NCBI RefSeq assembly: GCF_900543425.1
Contig: NZ_UQRQ01000015.1
Coordinates: 1-64,000, forward strand
Direction: 5' to 3'
Source: an uncultured Sanguibacteroides sp.
Lineage (GTDB): Bacteria; Bacteroidota; Bacteroidia; Bacteroidales; Marinifilaceae
Length of the DNA stretch: 64,000 nt
Positions 8,537 to 18,318 of the stretch are shown piece by piece. The position numbers were made by a program, and so were the translations under genes. Positions within the stretch are counted from its first letter, which is position 1. Every line of letters starts with the position of its first letter. The notes beneath the pieces are model-generated. The model was not told where the DNA came from. It did no database searches and was given only the letters and a program-made list of their open reading frames with translations.

Positions 8537-9229
8537 ATGTTTATTATGAGAAGAATTAATTTAATTTTAGTGCTTATCGCATTTCTATTAAATGCATGTA
8601 ATAGCGATCAGGTTAAGGTTCGGGGGAAAGTGGAAGGCTTGAATGGGCCGGTAAAGTTAATGGCTGAGATGCCGGGAAAACCGGGCTTGACCATCCTTGC
8701 GGAACAAGATGTGAAAGATGGTGATATAGATTTAAGAACGGATAGTTTAAAGATTCCGGCACGTGTTTGGGTAGATATCGATGGAAAAAGAATGCTTGAA
8801 ATTATTCTGGATACGAAGGATATGATCTGGATTAAAGGTAAGATTAAATTTCCGACAGAAATTGAAGCAAGCGGTTCCGGATTGATGGATGAATACGAGA
8901 ATATTAAAAAACAATTCAAAGAAAAATACGAAGAACCCATTAAGGAGTTAGAAGCTAAAAACGAGAGGATCGCCAATAGCCAGAAAAAGAGTAAGGATTA
9001 TGAAATGTTAATAGGCGTCAATCAATTGAGAATTCAACGTTACTTGAAAATGCGGGCTAACTGGGCGAAAGCTTTAATTGAAGCAAATCCGGGTAAGGAA
9101 GTTTCTTTGTTTATCTTAAAAGATGAGTTGGTTGACAGCCTGGATGCACAGAGAGCTCTTTTCAAAAAGATGATGATTGAGAATAAAGAAAGTAATATAT
9201 ACAAAATATTAGAAGATAAATTAAAGTAA
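8537..9229 (+). CDS. DUF4369-like lipoprotein
   Basis: A 230-residue lipoprotein. MRRINLILVLIAFLLNA precedes the lipidated Cys; the ATG at 8546 (MRRINLI) is an equally good start and gives 227 residues. The N-terminal half (VKVRGKVEGLNGPVKLMAEM onwards) resembles the DUF4369 beta-domain that usually precedes a thioredoxin domain in Bacteroidota TlpA-type proteins. The C-terminal half is a charged helical region (KKQFKEKYEEPIKELEAKNE) and no thioredoxin domain follows. Function is unknown; a periplasm- or outer-membrane-anchored accessory protein is plausible. A terminator follows at once. Confidence 0.7.
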   Translation: MFIMRRINLILVLIAFLLNACNSDQVKVRGKVEGLNGPVKLMAEMPGKPGLTILAEQDVKDGDIDLRTDSLKIPARVWVDIDGKRMLEIILDTKDMIWIKGKIKFPTEIEASGSGLMDEYENIKKQFKEKYEEPIKELEAKNERIANSQKKSKDYEMLIGVNQLRIQRYLKMRANWAKALIEANPGKEVSLFILKDELVDSLDAQRALFKKMMIENKESNIYKILEDKLK

Positions 9230-9253
9230 AAAACCATTTTATGGTTTTATTTT
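9228..9253 (+). terminator. Short AT-rich hairpin terminator
   Basis: AAACCAT (9231-9237) pairs with ATGGTTT (9241-9247) over a 3-base loop, followed by a T-rich stretch, directly after the DUF4369-like gene. Confidence 0.6.
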
Positions 9254-9279
9254 CCCGTTTTTATTACTTAGTTGTTTTT

Positions 9280-9310
9280 GAGAGGTGCCTTTCCCGGGTA
9301 CCTCTTTTTG
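9280..9310 (+). terminator. Rho-independent terminator
   Basis: GAGGTGCC (9282-9289) pairs with GGTACCTC (9297-9304) with one G-U pair, followed by TTTTT. It is a second terminator in tandem with the one at 9228-9253 and isolates the histidine-kinase operon from upstream transcription. Confidence 0.75.
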
Positions 9311-9362
9311 TTGCATAATGACGTAAAAAATACTATTTTCGCTAAATCTATTTTGTGTCGGT

Positions 9363-10943
9363 ATGATCAAAAAAATAATAATCAGAATATTAACCGTCGT
9401 GATGCTGGTTGCCTTTATCGCTGTTGTCGGTGTGCAGTGGTTTTGGATAAAATACAGTATGAGAGAGAGTGAGATTCGTTTCTCCTCTAAAGTACATGCC
9501 GCATTGGAGCAGGTGGTAAATACGATCGATGATATTAATAATGTTCGTTATCTTACCGAAATAACAGAACACATGAAACGTATTGAAGAGGAGAGTAAAG
9601 AGATGATTCCCTGGGATTCCACGAATATGGATAGAGAAAATTTTACGGCCTTTTCTTTTATTACGCAGGTGTGGGAATATGGTAGTAAATCCTCCAACAG
9701 GAGTGCTACTTTCGTGATCGAAACCCCGGGTGAGATCCCTCCTCACAATCTGCCGCAAAGAAGGTACTTGAATCAGGATCTTCTGGAGCAAAGTATCAAG
9801 ACGTTAGGGTTTGGCATTCAAGATACGACGAGTAATTTAAGCCAGCAGGCTCTGTACAAGAGGCTGGAGGATATTATGTTGAAATTGATTAAGGAGAAGG
9901 ACCCGGAAAATGTATCTGTCGAGAAACGTTTGGAAGTTGTTGATATAGAGAGACTTTTGCGAATGACGTTAGATGCTAAGGACATTCGTCTTCCTTTTAA
10001 ATACGAGATTATACGAAAAAAGGAATTAAAACAGAAAGTCGTAAGGGATGACCTGAAGAAAAATTTCTATTGCACGGATTTGTTCCCCAAGGATTGGATT
10101 GTCAAGGATGCGATTTTAGGTATTACCTTAGAGTCTGCTGATTCGTTGATTTACGAAAATATCGGTTGGATGTTGATCGCTTCTGCTTTTTGCATTTTTG
10201 GTCTGATGGGGGTATTTATCTTTACGATTGTAGTACTCACGCGTCAACAAAAAGTATCTGTCATTAAAAATGATTTTATCAATAATATGACGCATGAGTT
10301 TAAAACGCCTTTGGCAACTATATCTTTAGCAACATCGGCGATCGAGAAGGAAAAAGTGTTGAACGATAAAAATCAGTTATTGAAATTTAACACGATGATC
10401 CGGAAGGAAAATGATCGGATGAATAAATATGTGGAACGGATTTTACTTCAGGCTAAGTTGGATCGGAGAGAAATTCATTTGAATAAAGTAGAGGTCGATT
10501 TGAATATATTGGTGGATGAGGCCGTACAGCATTTCCGGTTGCAGGTTGAAGAACGGGGAGGAGAGATCAAAGAAGAGTTGGATCCGGAAGGATTTGTCAT
10601 GGAGGCCGATGAGGTACATATGTTAAATGTCGTGTGTAATTTGTTAGATAATGCGATTAAGTATTCGTATGATTCGCTGAATATTTATATATTTACACGT
10701 CGTGTTGACGGACATTTTATTATTGGGGTTTTAGATAGCGGTATCGGGATACCTAAAGAATCTCAAAAGAAAGTGTTTAAACGATTTTATCGGGTACCGA
10801 GTGGAAACCTGCATAATGTAAAAGGCTTCGGCTTGGGGTTGAGTTATGTGAAGTCAATCGTGGAGTTGCATAACGGAACGATTCGCTTGACCTCTAAGAA
10901 AAACAAAGGGACGTTAGTGGAGATTATTTTTAAGATAGAGTAG
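9363..10943 (+). CDS. Two-component sensor histidine kinase
   Basis: A 526-residue inner-membrane sensor kinase. Membrane segments at about residues 8-28 and 268-293 enclose a roughly 240-residue periplasmic sensor region with no recognised ligand. The cytoplasmic part has a HisKA domain with phospho-acceptor His311 (MTHEFKTPLATIS), then a HATPase domain with N-box Asn430 (NLLDNAIKYS), G1 box DSGIGIP at 458-464 and G2 box GFGLGLS at 488-494, so it should be active. It is followed 39 bp later by its OmpR-type response regulator. The pair resembles the RprX/RprY system of Bacteroides, but I do not assign the name. Confidence 0.95.
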   Translation: MIKKIIIRILTVVMLVAFIAVVGVQWFWIKYSMRESEIRFSSKVHAALEQVVNTIDDINNVRYLTEITEHMKRIEEESKEMIPWDSTNMDRENFTAFSFITQVWEYGSKSSNRSATFVIETPGEIPPHNLPQRRYLNQDLLEQSIKTLGFGIQDTTSNLSQQALYKRLEDIMLKLIKEKDPENVSVEKRLEVVDIERLLRMTLDAKDIRLPFKYEIIRKKELKQKVVRDDLKKNFYCTDLFPKDWIVKDAILGITLESADSLIYENIGWMLIASAFCIFGLMGVFIFTIVVLTRQQKVSVIKNDFINNMTHEFKTPLATISLATSAIEKEKVLNDKNQLLKFNTMIRKENDRMNKYVERILLQAKLDRREIHLNKVEVDLNILVDEAVQHFRLQVEERGGEIKEELDPEGFVMEADEVHMLNVVCNLLDNAIKYSYDSLNIYIFTRRVDGHFIIGVLDSGIGIPKESQKKVFKRFYRVPSGNLHNVKGFGLGLSYVKSIVELHNGTIRLTSKKNKGTLVEIIFKIE

Positions 10944-10982
10944 AATAAACTATAACCTAAACATAAATTAAAAATTGAATAT

Positions 10983-11669
10983 ATGGGACATAAAATACTT
11001 TTAGTAGAAGATGATCCTTGTTTCGGATCTGTTCTGAAATCATACTTGGAGTTGTCCGATTATGACGTGGTCCATTGTGTGAATGGGCACGACGGATTTG
11101 AAGCTTTCAGGAAGGAGAAATTTGATCTGTGCCTTTTAGACGTGATGATGCCTGAAATGGATGGATTTACATTGGGTAAGAAAATTCGAGAGATCGATAT
11201 GGCCGTACCTTTTGTGTATATTACGGCTAAGAGCATGAAAGACGATATGAAACAAGGGTACGAGATCGGTGCGGATGATTATATCGTTAAGCCGTTTGAT
11301 TCCGAATTGCTTATCTTTAAAATAAAAGCTATTCTTAGCAGGTGTGAGCATGATGAAACGGAAGTAAAACCGAAGTTTATCGAGTTGGGTGCTTACGTTT
11401 TCAACACGGAGCTGAGAACAATCACTAAAAATGATGAGGTAATAAAGCTTACCCCGAAAGAATCCCGTTTATTGGAGTTGTTATACTACCATAAGGACGG
11501 ATTACTGCAGCGGGAAAAGGCACTAAATGAAATATGGGGTTCGAATGATTATTTTACGGCAAGGAGCATGGATGTTTACGTGACGAAATTACGTAAATAT
11601 TTTAAAGACGATCCTTCTATAAAAATCGAAAATGTACATGGTTCGGGATTCCGGTTAATACTGGAATAA
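10983..11669 (+). CDS. OmpR/PhoB-family response regulator
   Basis: A 228-residue DNA-binding response regulator. The receiver domain (1-120) has the acidic pair Asp10/Asp11, phospho-acceptor Asp53 (LLDVMMPEMDG), Thr81 and Lys103 (IVKPFD). The C-terminal winged-helix domain (about 130-228) contains LTPKESRLLELL and the recognition helix region RSMDVYVTKLRKYF. It is the partner of the kinase just upstream, transcribed in the same direction with 39 bp between them, and ends at a shared bidirectional terminator. Confidence 0.96.
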   Translation: MGHKILLVEDDPCFGSVLKSYLELSDYDVVHCVNGHDGFEAFRKEKFDLCLLDVMMPEMDGFTLGKKIREIDMAVPFVYITAKSMKDDMKQGYEIGADDYIVKPFDSELLIFKIKAILSRCEHDETEVKPKFIELGAYVFNTELRTITKNDEVIKLTPKESRLLELLYYHKDGLLQREKALNEIWGSNDYFTARSMDVYVTKLRKYFKDDPSIKIENVHGSGFRLILE

Positions 11670-11690
11670 CAATCATAGATGTCCCTAAAT

Positions 11691-11728
11691 AAAAAATGTC
11701 GTCCGAAACATTAACGGACGGCATTTTT
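11691..11728. terminator. Bidirectional terminator
   Basis: AAAAAATGTCGTCCG (11691-11705) pairs with CGGACGGCATTTTT (11715-11728) over a 9-base loop. A-tract on one side and T-tract on the other let it end both the response-regulator transcript and the converging alpha-2-macroglobulin-like transcript. Confidence 0.88.
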
Positions 11729-11730
11729 AT

Positions 11731-14700
11731 TTATTCTTCGATTTTTAATGTTGAAGCTTTACTGTTGGCTGAATATTGCGGTGCATATATACATTGTAAG
11801 GTGGCAATTCCGCCTTGGTAGATTCCGTCTTGTGCAATCCATACCGTATATTCGAATACATGGGTTCCCTTGGGTAGGAATTCAAAGAAGAAATTCATAG
11901 CCGCATCCGTGGTTTCCTGATAGTAGGAGATACCGCTTTGCCAACGATAACCGGAAAGTTGTTCCGTCGGTTCAAGACAGCCGGCACGTAAGTCTTTTAA
12001 GTGTACAAATTGCATATCCTGTCCTGTTTGTACGGTGATTCGAACATTGATTTTAGTTCCGATTTTTAATTTCTGACCGGTTAAAGGTACCAGAATCTTT
12101 CCGTTCTTCCCTATTTCTTCTATAAAGAGTTGTTTGTGAACGGATATTCCTCCGGAGTGAGATGCTATCTTGTCTAATTTCTCAAAATATTGTAGATAGA
12201 GACCACCCCAGGAGGCCTGATCGATTGCCTTGGTGATACTCACCTTCGTCATCTTAGGTGTAATCTCCTCTGCCGTATAGCTTTTCTTTATGTATCCCAA
12301 TCTTGATTCTTCCGGCGTGACATTTATATTTTTGTTCCCCAGTTTCACCGTTAGCTGATCTTGTTGAGAGAGCTGTTCTTTTCCCGTGAGAACGAGAGCA
12401 TAAATGGCATCCACGGTTGTCGGCGTACTTCCCCAGTTTTGGGTTTGTTTCTGCCGTAATAACCATTGTTTCATGAGTTCGGTATCTTTGGAATCTTCTT
12501 CGATCTCGTGAAAAGCACTCATGAGTGCGACATGGGTTTGAATAGCCGAATTGGTAAATAGGTTAGAACGGTTGTTTGCCCAGAACATGCCCATTTCTGG
12601 GGTGGTAGTGGCGTATTCCTTCAGCGAATGAAGAATGCGTTTGGCCGTTTCGACCTCACCGTAACGGTATAATGTCATGGCTGCAAGGGCTTTTTCATAA
12701 AGAGATAGGTTGACCCAAGAATCTTTGAATTTCGACAGATAGTACTTGTGTGCTTCTAAAGCATTTGTTAGAGGAATATCCCGGAACGAGCTCCTTGTGT
12801 AGAGGTATAGTAGTTGAGAGTATCCGTATCCGTTTTTTTCTTTATACTCTCTTTCAATTTGATTATCCAGATACTTTAAGGCCTGAATTTGCATCATTTT
12901 TTCTTCTTGAGACAATTCTGTCGCTCCAGTTCTTACTAATCTTGCCATGGCTTCCAGTACGTTCTCGGTGATGAAGGTATTGGAACCGGAGCCCTTAAAC
13001 CAACTCCAGCCTCCATCGCTGTTTTGCAGTCGGGCTAATTTCGTCAAAGCTTGCTGGCGGATGTAGTTTTGACGATTGACGTCTAATAATTCTCCCAATA
13101 GGTGCATCTGTTCGGTTTCGTTTTGAGCCTCTCTTATCCAGGGTGTCAATTGGAGAAGGATGGATTTTAATTCTTCATTTTTTTCCAGGGGCGAAGTCAG
13201 GGTATTACCTGGTTTTCTGAGCCACTCTTTTATCGTCCGGGTAATTTCAGGATTGGCATTTGCAATAGTGGTGGCTAATGTACTGACATAGTAGGAGGCT
13301 GTTATTTCGGTGACATTATCCGTTTGTGGGGTATTAACGCTCGGTAGAGCCAATATTGCATACCAAATCGGGTTGGCTGTCATTTCGAGAGTCAACCGAT
13401 AAGGAGTGATTTTTTTAGGTACATTCATTGTGAATGTTTCTTCTCCCTTGCGAATCATATAGATGGGCAAAGTTCGAGTGACCAATACTTCATTGGGAAC
13501 GACTGCGATTATCTGTTGCTCTCCGTCACTGAAGAGGGAAGAAGAGGCGACCGTTCTGCATCCCAGCATATCGATATCTCCCGGTGCTGTAAAGGTGAAG
13601 CTAAAAGTTTGATTTTGGTCGGTATCCACGCTGAATGATTGCGTCTGTTTGCTAATTATTTTTTCTGTTACAGGGTCGAACAATTCTAAGTAAATGTTAC
13701 CTTGTTGTTGAGACGGAGAGAGATTATTCACGGTAGCCTTGAGTACGACCTGATCCCCGGTACGAACAAAACGAGGAAGGTTGGTGCTTACCATAAACTC
13801 TTTATTGGTAATAACCGATTTTTCCAATTGACCGTAAGCCATGTCGGGGGTATGGGCCAAGGCCATAAAACGCCAGGTAGTCGTGGCCTCGGGTACGGTA
13901 AATTTAATGCTTACGTTTCCGGCGGAATCCGTGCGTAATTGCGGATAGAAAAATGCCGTTTCCTGTAAGTTTTGCCGGATTTGGACGGGAGGAACCTGTC
14001 GTTCATCCGATTTCGCTTTATCCGAATACTCTCCGGCATAATCATATTCCGTAACACTATTTTCTTCTAATACCGCATCTCGCATGACGGTTTTGGCCGG
14101 CCGGCCGGTAGCGTATCCGCGGACTATTATGGGTTGATTGAAATTCAAACCGAAAAGATTTAGTCGGTCGAATTTGAATTCGGGGATCTTATAATTTTTT
14201 GATTTAAAATCGATATACCCGTAAATGTTGGCCGTAAGTGCGTTGGAAATCCATCGAGGTGTCATTTCGTAATACCTGAGAACAGGGTTAAAATACCATG
14301 TATTCGATGCGAATTGATCTAAAGAGGCATCGTACATCCCGGCCATAAGCTCGGCTAATACGGCTTGTCCCGCCTTGTTCCGAATTGTGAAACTCCACTC
14401 TTCTTTTTGCCCGGGAGAAAGATGATCCCGGAATGTTTTGGTAAAAATATCCAATTGTTTATCGGGTTCCTGCCGTTCAATGGTGATGGCATTATAGAAT
14501 AGTTGCCGATCCTTCACGTAAGTGATAAGCAATTGGATCGATTTTCCGTAATTCGCTTTGTAAGGGATCGTGAGCGTGGTGTTTTCGTCTGTCATTTCGA
14601 AACGTTTCCTTTCTATAAACTGTCCCCGGTCGTATAATTCGTATAAGACGTATATATCGGAGGCGGATGAACCTAATATGACTTTAGCTTCTTCCCCGGG

Positions 14701-17457
14701 TTTACAGGTCGTTTTTTCTTTGATAAGCCAATTATAAGTCAGTACAGGCGGGCGTTTATCCGATGGGGAATAGAGGTAAAAGATCTTTTGTTTGCGAATC
14801 TTTTGACCGTTGGTGGTACTACCCTCTGTTGTAAACAGATAAGCCCCGGAAGGATAAATGGACAGATCAATGTTTAGCGGATTGTTTCCGGTTTTATAAA
14901 TACCGTGGAGTACCTCTTTCTCAACGGGAGCATTGTTGTCGGAATAGGACTCTTTTAAGCTGGAAAGAGGTTTGAGCTTTGCGATGGAGTAGTTTACCGT
15001 CTGTGATAACGGATTCCCGTTTGCATTGACGGCTACGATTTTTATATCGAGTGGGTTGTGCTTATTCCATTGTGTGGGTAGTTGTATGCTTAGTTGATAA
15101 GGGTATTTGTCAACATGGATTGTAAATTCTCTTGTTTGTGTCTCTCCGTTCGGGGAGGTAATGGTAACCGAGACGGTATAATAAGTATTATACATCCTGT
15201 GATAAGGCATATCTTGTGTCGTATCTGTTGCGAAGTAAATTTCAAAATTTCCGTTGCGATCGGTTTTTACTTCGCCATTAGAGATAGTACGTTTGGAATT
15301 AAATCGGTAGAAATTGCTTTTATATAGCGTGTAGGAGACCTGACAGTCGGATAAATTTACCCCGGAATAGGTTTTTGCTTTCCCTTTTACGGTAATCGTG
15401 TCACCTAATTGATAGCTTCCCGTTATAGGATCGAATGTAATTTCGAATTTGGGGCGTTGGTATTCGGCAACACTGACAAAACGTCTGGCACCATTGGTAC
15501 GGAGTGATACCTGACCGTTTAATATATCTTTGGGAATTGTAAAATTTCCGGCAAAGGAACCGAATTCGTTTGTCGTAAATTGTTTGCTGGCAATCTCCTG
15601 GTTATTGGCATCCTGGAAAGTTACGGTGTACTCTTTTCCGGCGATGGCCTCTGAATTTTCTTTGTTGGCTTCCCAGGCTATTCCGCAGAAATAAATCGTT
15701 TGTCCCGGACGGTAAATGGCCCGGTCTGTAAACAGATTTACCTCGAATTGCCGTGTGGGTGCTTGATAATTAGAATAGTAGGAGGGTAGATAATTAATAG
15801 CGCCATGGGTATCATCGCCAGAAGATATTTGAAAACAGAGCGTATTTCTATAGTCCGTGGGAATGGAAGCAATACCGTTTTTATCTGAACGATATTGAGC
15901 AATGTACTGGTAAGTTTTGTCTCCTTTACTATCATATATATTTACTGTTGCTCCGGATATGGGTTTGCCGCTTTCCATATCGCATACCAATATGGAATTG
16001 GTATTTCTCTCTATTTGACGTGAAAATCCGGTAAAACGGCTGGAACTAAAATAGAGCGTATCTTTTTCCAGCGTATTCCCCTGGCTGCTGATAATCAGTT
16101 CGTAAAGGCCTATTCGGGAGATTGGAATCTGAAACGTGGTGTCGTATGAAAGCAACCAGGCAGGAAGTTTGTACGAACGGGTTGATATTTTTTCTTTCGG
16201 ATAGGTTTTGGAGGTACCGGCAAGGTATTCGTCCATTTTTACATTTAATTTATATAACTCGAATTTGATGGAAGAGGTATTTTTATAATTTATGCGAATA
16301 ATTTGGTCTTTTCCCGGATAAACCGTTTGAAGAAGATTAATATTCACGGCACTGCTTTTAAGCGTTTCTGCCAAATTTTTTAAGATGTTAATCCTAAAAT
16401 AGTTGGGAAAGAGTCGAATTCCTTCCTGGCAAAATTGAAGGGCTTTTCGAACTTCTTTTTCCATTTCGGATTTTATGATACTCTCCGGATTCTCTTTATG
16501 GATGGGAGACTCCTGTTGTTCGATGTTTTTTCGAAGGTATAATTGAGCGAGAGTATGCAATATCTCTACCCGGAGAGGGTCGTTCCGGTATTCGTCGTTT
16601 AACTCGAATAAGGCTTTTTCATAAAGAGAGGAGGCGTTTTCGTTTGTAATATGAGTCGATACAAAATTCAATCGTTGCAGATTGGCCCATAATAATGTAT
16701 TTTTTTGTCCCGAGTTTAATTGAACTTGAAGTAAGGATTGGTATAATCGAATGATATACTGGTCGCAATTATAAGGTTCTTCGGGAACGGATAATTGGAC
16801 AAACTCATCTTCGGGAGCAAACAACTTATCATTCGTGAGGGGTTTTTGTTTAAAAAAATCGGGAACATAATAGCTTATGGAAGAGATTAGGTTGATACTA
16901 CGATAAACAAGTAAATCGTAAAGCGTCGGACTGAATTCCCGGGAATCTTTTCCTAAAATTAAAATGTCTTTGTATTGGAGGCTATTTGTGGCAATAAGCT
17001 CCTTGGTCGGCTTTAAAGAGGCCTCGATATGTTGGAAAATCTTTTCGATAAAAATATTTCCGGTCCAGACTTTTACATCTTCCGGTATATATCCGGTGAT
17101 CGGAGTCAGCCCGTTAATCTCAAAGACTCTGCTGATGTAATAGGATTTATATAATTCGGCTAAAAGCGAGTGTAAAATACTTTTTTCAACCGGATTTTTA
17201 CTTGTTACGACGTAAGCTTCCAAATTAGACAGTAGTGTCGGTATACTGTCCTGATCGATTAAACTTTGGTATTTGATTTGTAGAATAATCGATTTAATCA
17301 AAAGAGGAGCGTCTTTCTTTTTTAGGGCTTGTTCATACGTTTTACGAGCTTCGGTCAAGGCTGTCCTTGGATTTTCTTCTGCCTTTTCTGACTGTCCGAA
17401 CCCGTTTGTTACCAACAGAACGAAAAGGATTGCTACAAGTAATCTGATTGTTTTCAT
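11731..17457 (-). CDS. Alpha-2-macroglobulin family protein without thioester motif
   Basis: A very large exported protein, 1908 residues from the ATG at 17455-17457, which gives a clean signal peptide (MKTIRLLVAILFVLLVTNGFG, then Gln). The N-terminal 450 residues are mostly helical; macroglobulin-like beta domains follow (YQRPKFEITFDP around 720; FTDRAIYRPGQTIYFCG around 610). The A2M domain is clear (TTWRFMALAHTPDMAYGQLE), and a helical thioester-type domain runs from about 1400 to 1700 (LQNSDGGWSWFKG). The usual CxEQ thioester before that domain is absent: the matching segment reads LPSVNTPQTDNVTEITASYY. In Gram-negative bacteria such proteins are thought to trap attacking proteases in the periplasm or at the surface. 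An in-frame ATG 78 bp upstream is less likely as start. Confidence 0.9.
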   Translation of the reverse strand: MKTIRLLVAILFVLLVTNGFGQSEKAEENPRTALTEARKTYEQALKKKDAPLLIKSIILQIKYQSLIDQDSIPTLLSNLEAYVVTSKNPVEKSILHSLLAELYKSYYISRVFEINGLTPITGYIPEDVKVWTGNIFIEKIFQHIEASLKPTKELIATNSLQYKDILILGKDSREFSPTLYDLLVYRSINLISSISYYVPDFFKQKPLTNDKLFAPEDEFVQLSVPEEPYNCDQYIIRLYQSLLQVQLNSGQKNTLLWANLQRLNFVSTHITNENASSLYEKALFELNDEYRNDPLRVEILHTLAQLYLRKNIEQQESPIHKENPESIIKSEMEKEVRKALQFCQEGIRLFPNYFRINILKNLAETLKSSAVNINLLQTVYPGKDQIIRINYKNTSSIKFELYKLNVKMDEYLAGTSKTYPKEKISTRSYKLPAWLLSYDTTFQIPISRIGLYELIISSQGNTLEKDTLYFSSSRFTGFSRQIERNTNSILVCDMESGKPISGATVNIYDSKGDKTYQYIAQYRSDKNGIASIPTDYRNTLCFQISSGDDTHGAINYLPSYYSNYQAPTRQFEVNLFTDRAIYRPGQTIYFCGIAWEANKENSEAIAGKEYTVTFQDANNQEIASKQFTTNEFGSFAGNFTIPKDILNGQVSLRTNGARRFVSVAEYQRPKFEITFDPITGSYQLGDTITVKGKAKTYSGVNLSDCQVSYTLYKSNFYRFNSKRTISNGEVKTDRNGNFEIYFATDTTQDMPYHRMYNTYYTVSVTITSPNGETQTREFTIHVDKYPYQLSIQLPTQWNKHNPLDIKIVAVNANGNPLSQTVNYSIAKLKPLSSLKESYSDNNAPVEKEVLHGIYKTGNNPLNIDLSIYPSGAYLFTTEGSTTNGQKIRKQKIFYLYSPSDKRPPVLTYNWLIKEKTTCKPGEEAKVILGSSASDIYVLYELYDRGQFIERKRFEMTDENTTLTIPYKANYGKSIQLLITYVKDRQLFYNAITIERQEPDKQLDIFTKTFRDHLSPGQKEEWSFTIRNKAGQAVLAELMAGMYDASLDQFASNTWYFNPVLRYYEMTPRWISNALTANIYGYIDFKSKNYKIPEFKFDRLNLFGLNFNQPIIVRGYATGRPAKTVMRDAVLEENSVTEYDYAGEYSDKAKSDERQVPPVQIRQNLQETAFFYPQLRTDSAGNVSIKFTVPEATTTWRFMALAHTPDMAYGQLEKSVITNKEFMVSTNLPRFVRTGDQVVLKATVNNLSPSQQQGNIYLELFDPVTEKIISKQTQSFSVDTDQNQTFSFTFTAPGDIDMLGCRTVASSSLFSDGEQQIIAVVPNEVLVTRTLPIYMIRKGEETFTMNVPKKITPYRLTLEMTANPIWYAILALPSVNTPQTDNVTEITASYYVSTLATTIANANPEITRTIKEWLRKPGNTLTSPLEKNEELKSILLQLTPWIREAQNETEQMHLLGELLDVNRQNYIRQQALTKLARLQNSDGGWSWFKGSGSNTFITENVLEAMARLVRTGATELSQEEKMMQIQALKYLDNQIEREYKEKNGYGYSQLLYLYTRSSFRDIPLTNALEAHKYYLSKFKDSWVNLSLYEKALAAMTLYRYGEVETAKRILHSLKEYATTTPEMGMFWANNRSNLFTNSAIQTHVALMSAFHEIEEDSKDTELMKQWLLRQKQTQNWGSTPTTVDAIYALVLTGKEQLSQQDQLTVKLGNKNINVTPEESRLGYIKKSYTAEEITPKMTKVSITKAIDQASWGGLYLQYFEKLDKIASHSGGISVHKQLFIEEIGKNGKILVPLTGQKLKIGTKINVRITVQTGQDMQFVHLKDLRAGCLEPTEQLSGYRWQSGISYYQETTDAAMNFFFEFLPKGTHVFEYTVWIAQDGIYQGGIATLQCIYAPQYSANSKASTLKIEE

Positions 17458-17589
17458 TTCCCTTATTATTTTATCAATGATCATTTTTATTATTCGTTTT
17501 TTTAATTGAATAGTTGTCCTATAGATGCTATTCAACGAAGAATTCCATAAAAATAATGATAATTTTGGATGTATAAATGACTATTCACA

Positions 17590-17597
17590 CAAATGTA
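17590..17597 (-). promoter_or_regulatory. -7 box for the alpha-2-macroglobulin-like gene
   Basis: TACATTTG on the minus strand matches TAnnTTTG, about 133 bp upstream of the chosen start. No convincing -33 element is visible. Confidence 0.4.
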
Positions 17598-17653
17598 CAA
17601 TACAGAAAGAATCTTTTAATAAAAAAACAAATTAAAAAATCAGGGAAATAAAT

Positions 17654-17661
17654 TACATTTG
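17654..17661 (+). promoter_or_regulatory. -7 box for the locus 1 ECF sigma gene
   Basis: TACATTTG matches TAnnTTTG, 24 bp upstream of the ATG at 17686, giving a short leader. It suggests that the sigma/FecR genes are read by the housekeeping sigma factor. Confidence 0.5.
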
Positions 17662-17685
17662 TCAGGAATATAACGTGTGTCCGGT

Positions 17686-18246
17686 ATGAATACTTCATTA
17701 AACGGCTTATTGATAGGGATTAATAATAAGGACATGGAGGCATGGGAATGTTTGTATGCTGATTATTATGCAACATTATGTTCTTATGTGAATCGGATTG
17801 TGCGGGATAAGAATGCGGCTCAGGATATTGTACAGGATCTATTGGTGTCGATATGGAAATCTCCCCGGCAATTTTTAAATATGCGTGACTTCTCTATGTA
17901 TCTTTATCGTTCTTGCTATAATAATGCTTTGATTTATATTCGGAATAGGAATCTGCGTTGGAGTATTGAACAACGGATGGCACGGGAATCCGCAAATACG
18001 GATGAAGAGATGTTTGCTATTACAATAGAAGAAGAACTTATCCGGCAATTGTATGTTTATATTCAAGAATTACCGGAGAAAGGCCGGGAAATTATAAATT
18101 TAATGATACAAGGTTTTTCCGGACCCGAAATTGCTGAAAAATTAGGTGTGACCATACACACGGTAAAGACGCATAAGAGTCGGGTATTTAAGTATTTAAG
18201 GTCTCGCTACAAAAATCCCCTTTTATTTTTTGTTTTAGGAATTTAA
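17686..18246 (+). CDS. ECF RNA polymerase sigma-70 factor (locus 1)
   Basis: A 186-residue extracytoplasmic-function sigma factor of the Bacteroidota FecI-like group. Region 2 (WECLYADYYATLCSYVNRIV, then DIVQDLLVSIWKSPRQF) and region 4 (LPEKGREIINLMIQGFSGPE, then the helix-turn-helix GVTIHTVKTHKSRVF) are complete. A GTG three codons upstream is a possible alternative start. It lies 72 bp upstream of a FecR anti-sigma gene, followed by SusC/SusD genes, so it is expected to be released when the TonB-dependent transporter binds ligand and to switch on that operon. Confidence 0.93.
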   Translation: MNTSLNGLLIGINNKDMEAWECLYADYYATLCSYVNRIVRDKNAAQDIVQDLLVSIWKSPRQFLNMRDFSMYLYRSCYNNALIYIRNRNLRWSIEQRMARESANTDEEMFAITIEEELIRQLYVYIQELPEKGREIINLMIQGFSGPEIAEKLGVTIHTVKTHKSRVFKYLRSRYKNPLLFFVLGI

Positions 18247-18318
18247 AAAAAATCGGATTTATGTCATACTCTTTCGGATTTCATGTATTATACACCATGA
18301 AACTCGAAAATTGGTAGG

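Noticed and set aside
17458..17535. 26-residue N-terminal extension of the alpha-2-macroglobulin-like protein
   Set aside because: It would bury the signal peptide; the inner ATG gives a normal exported protein.
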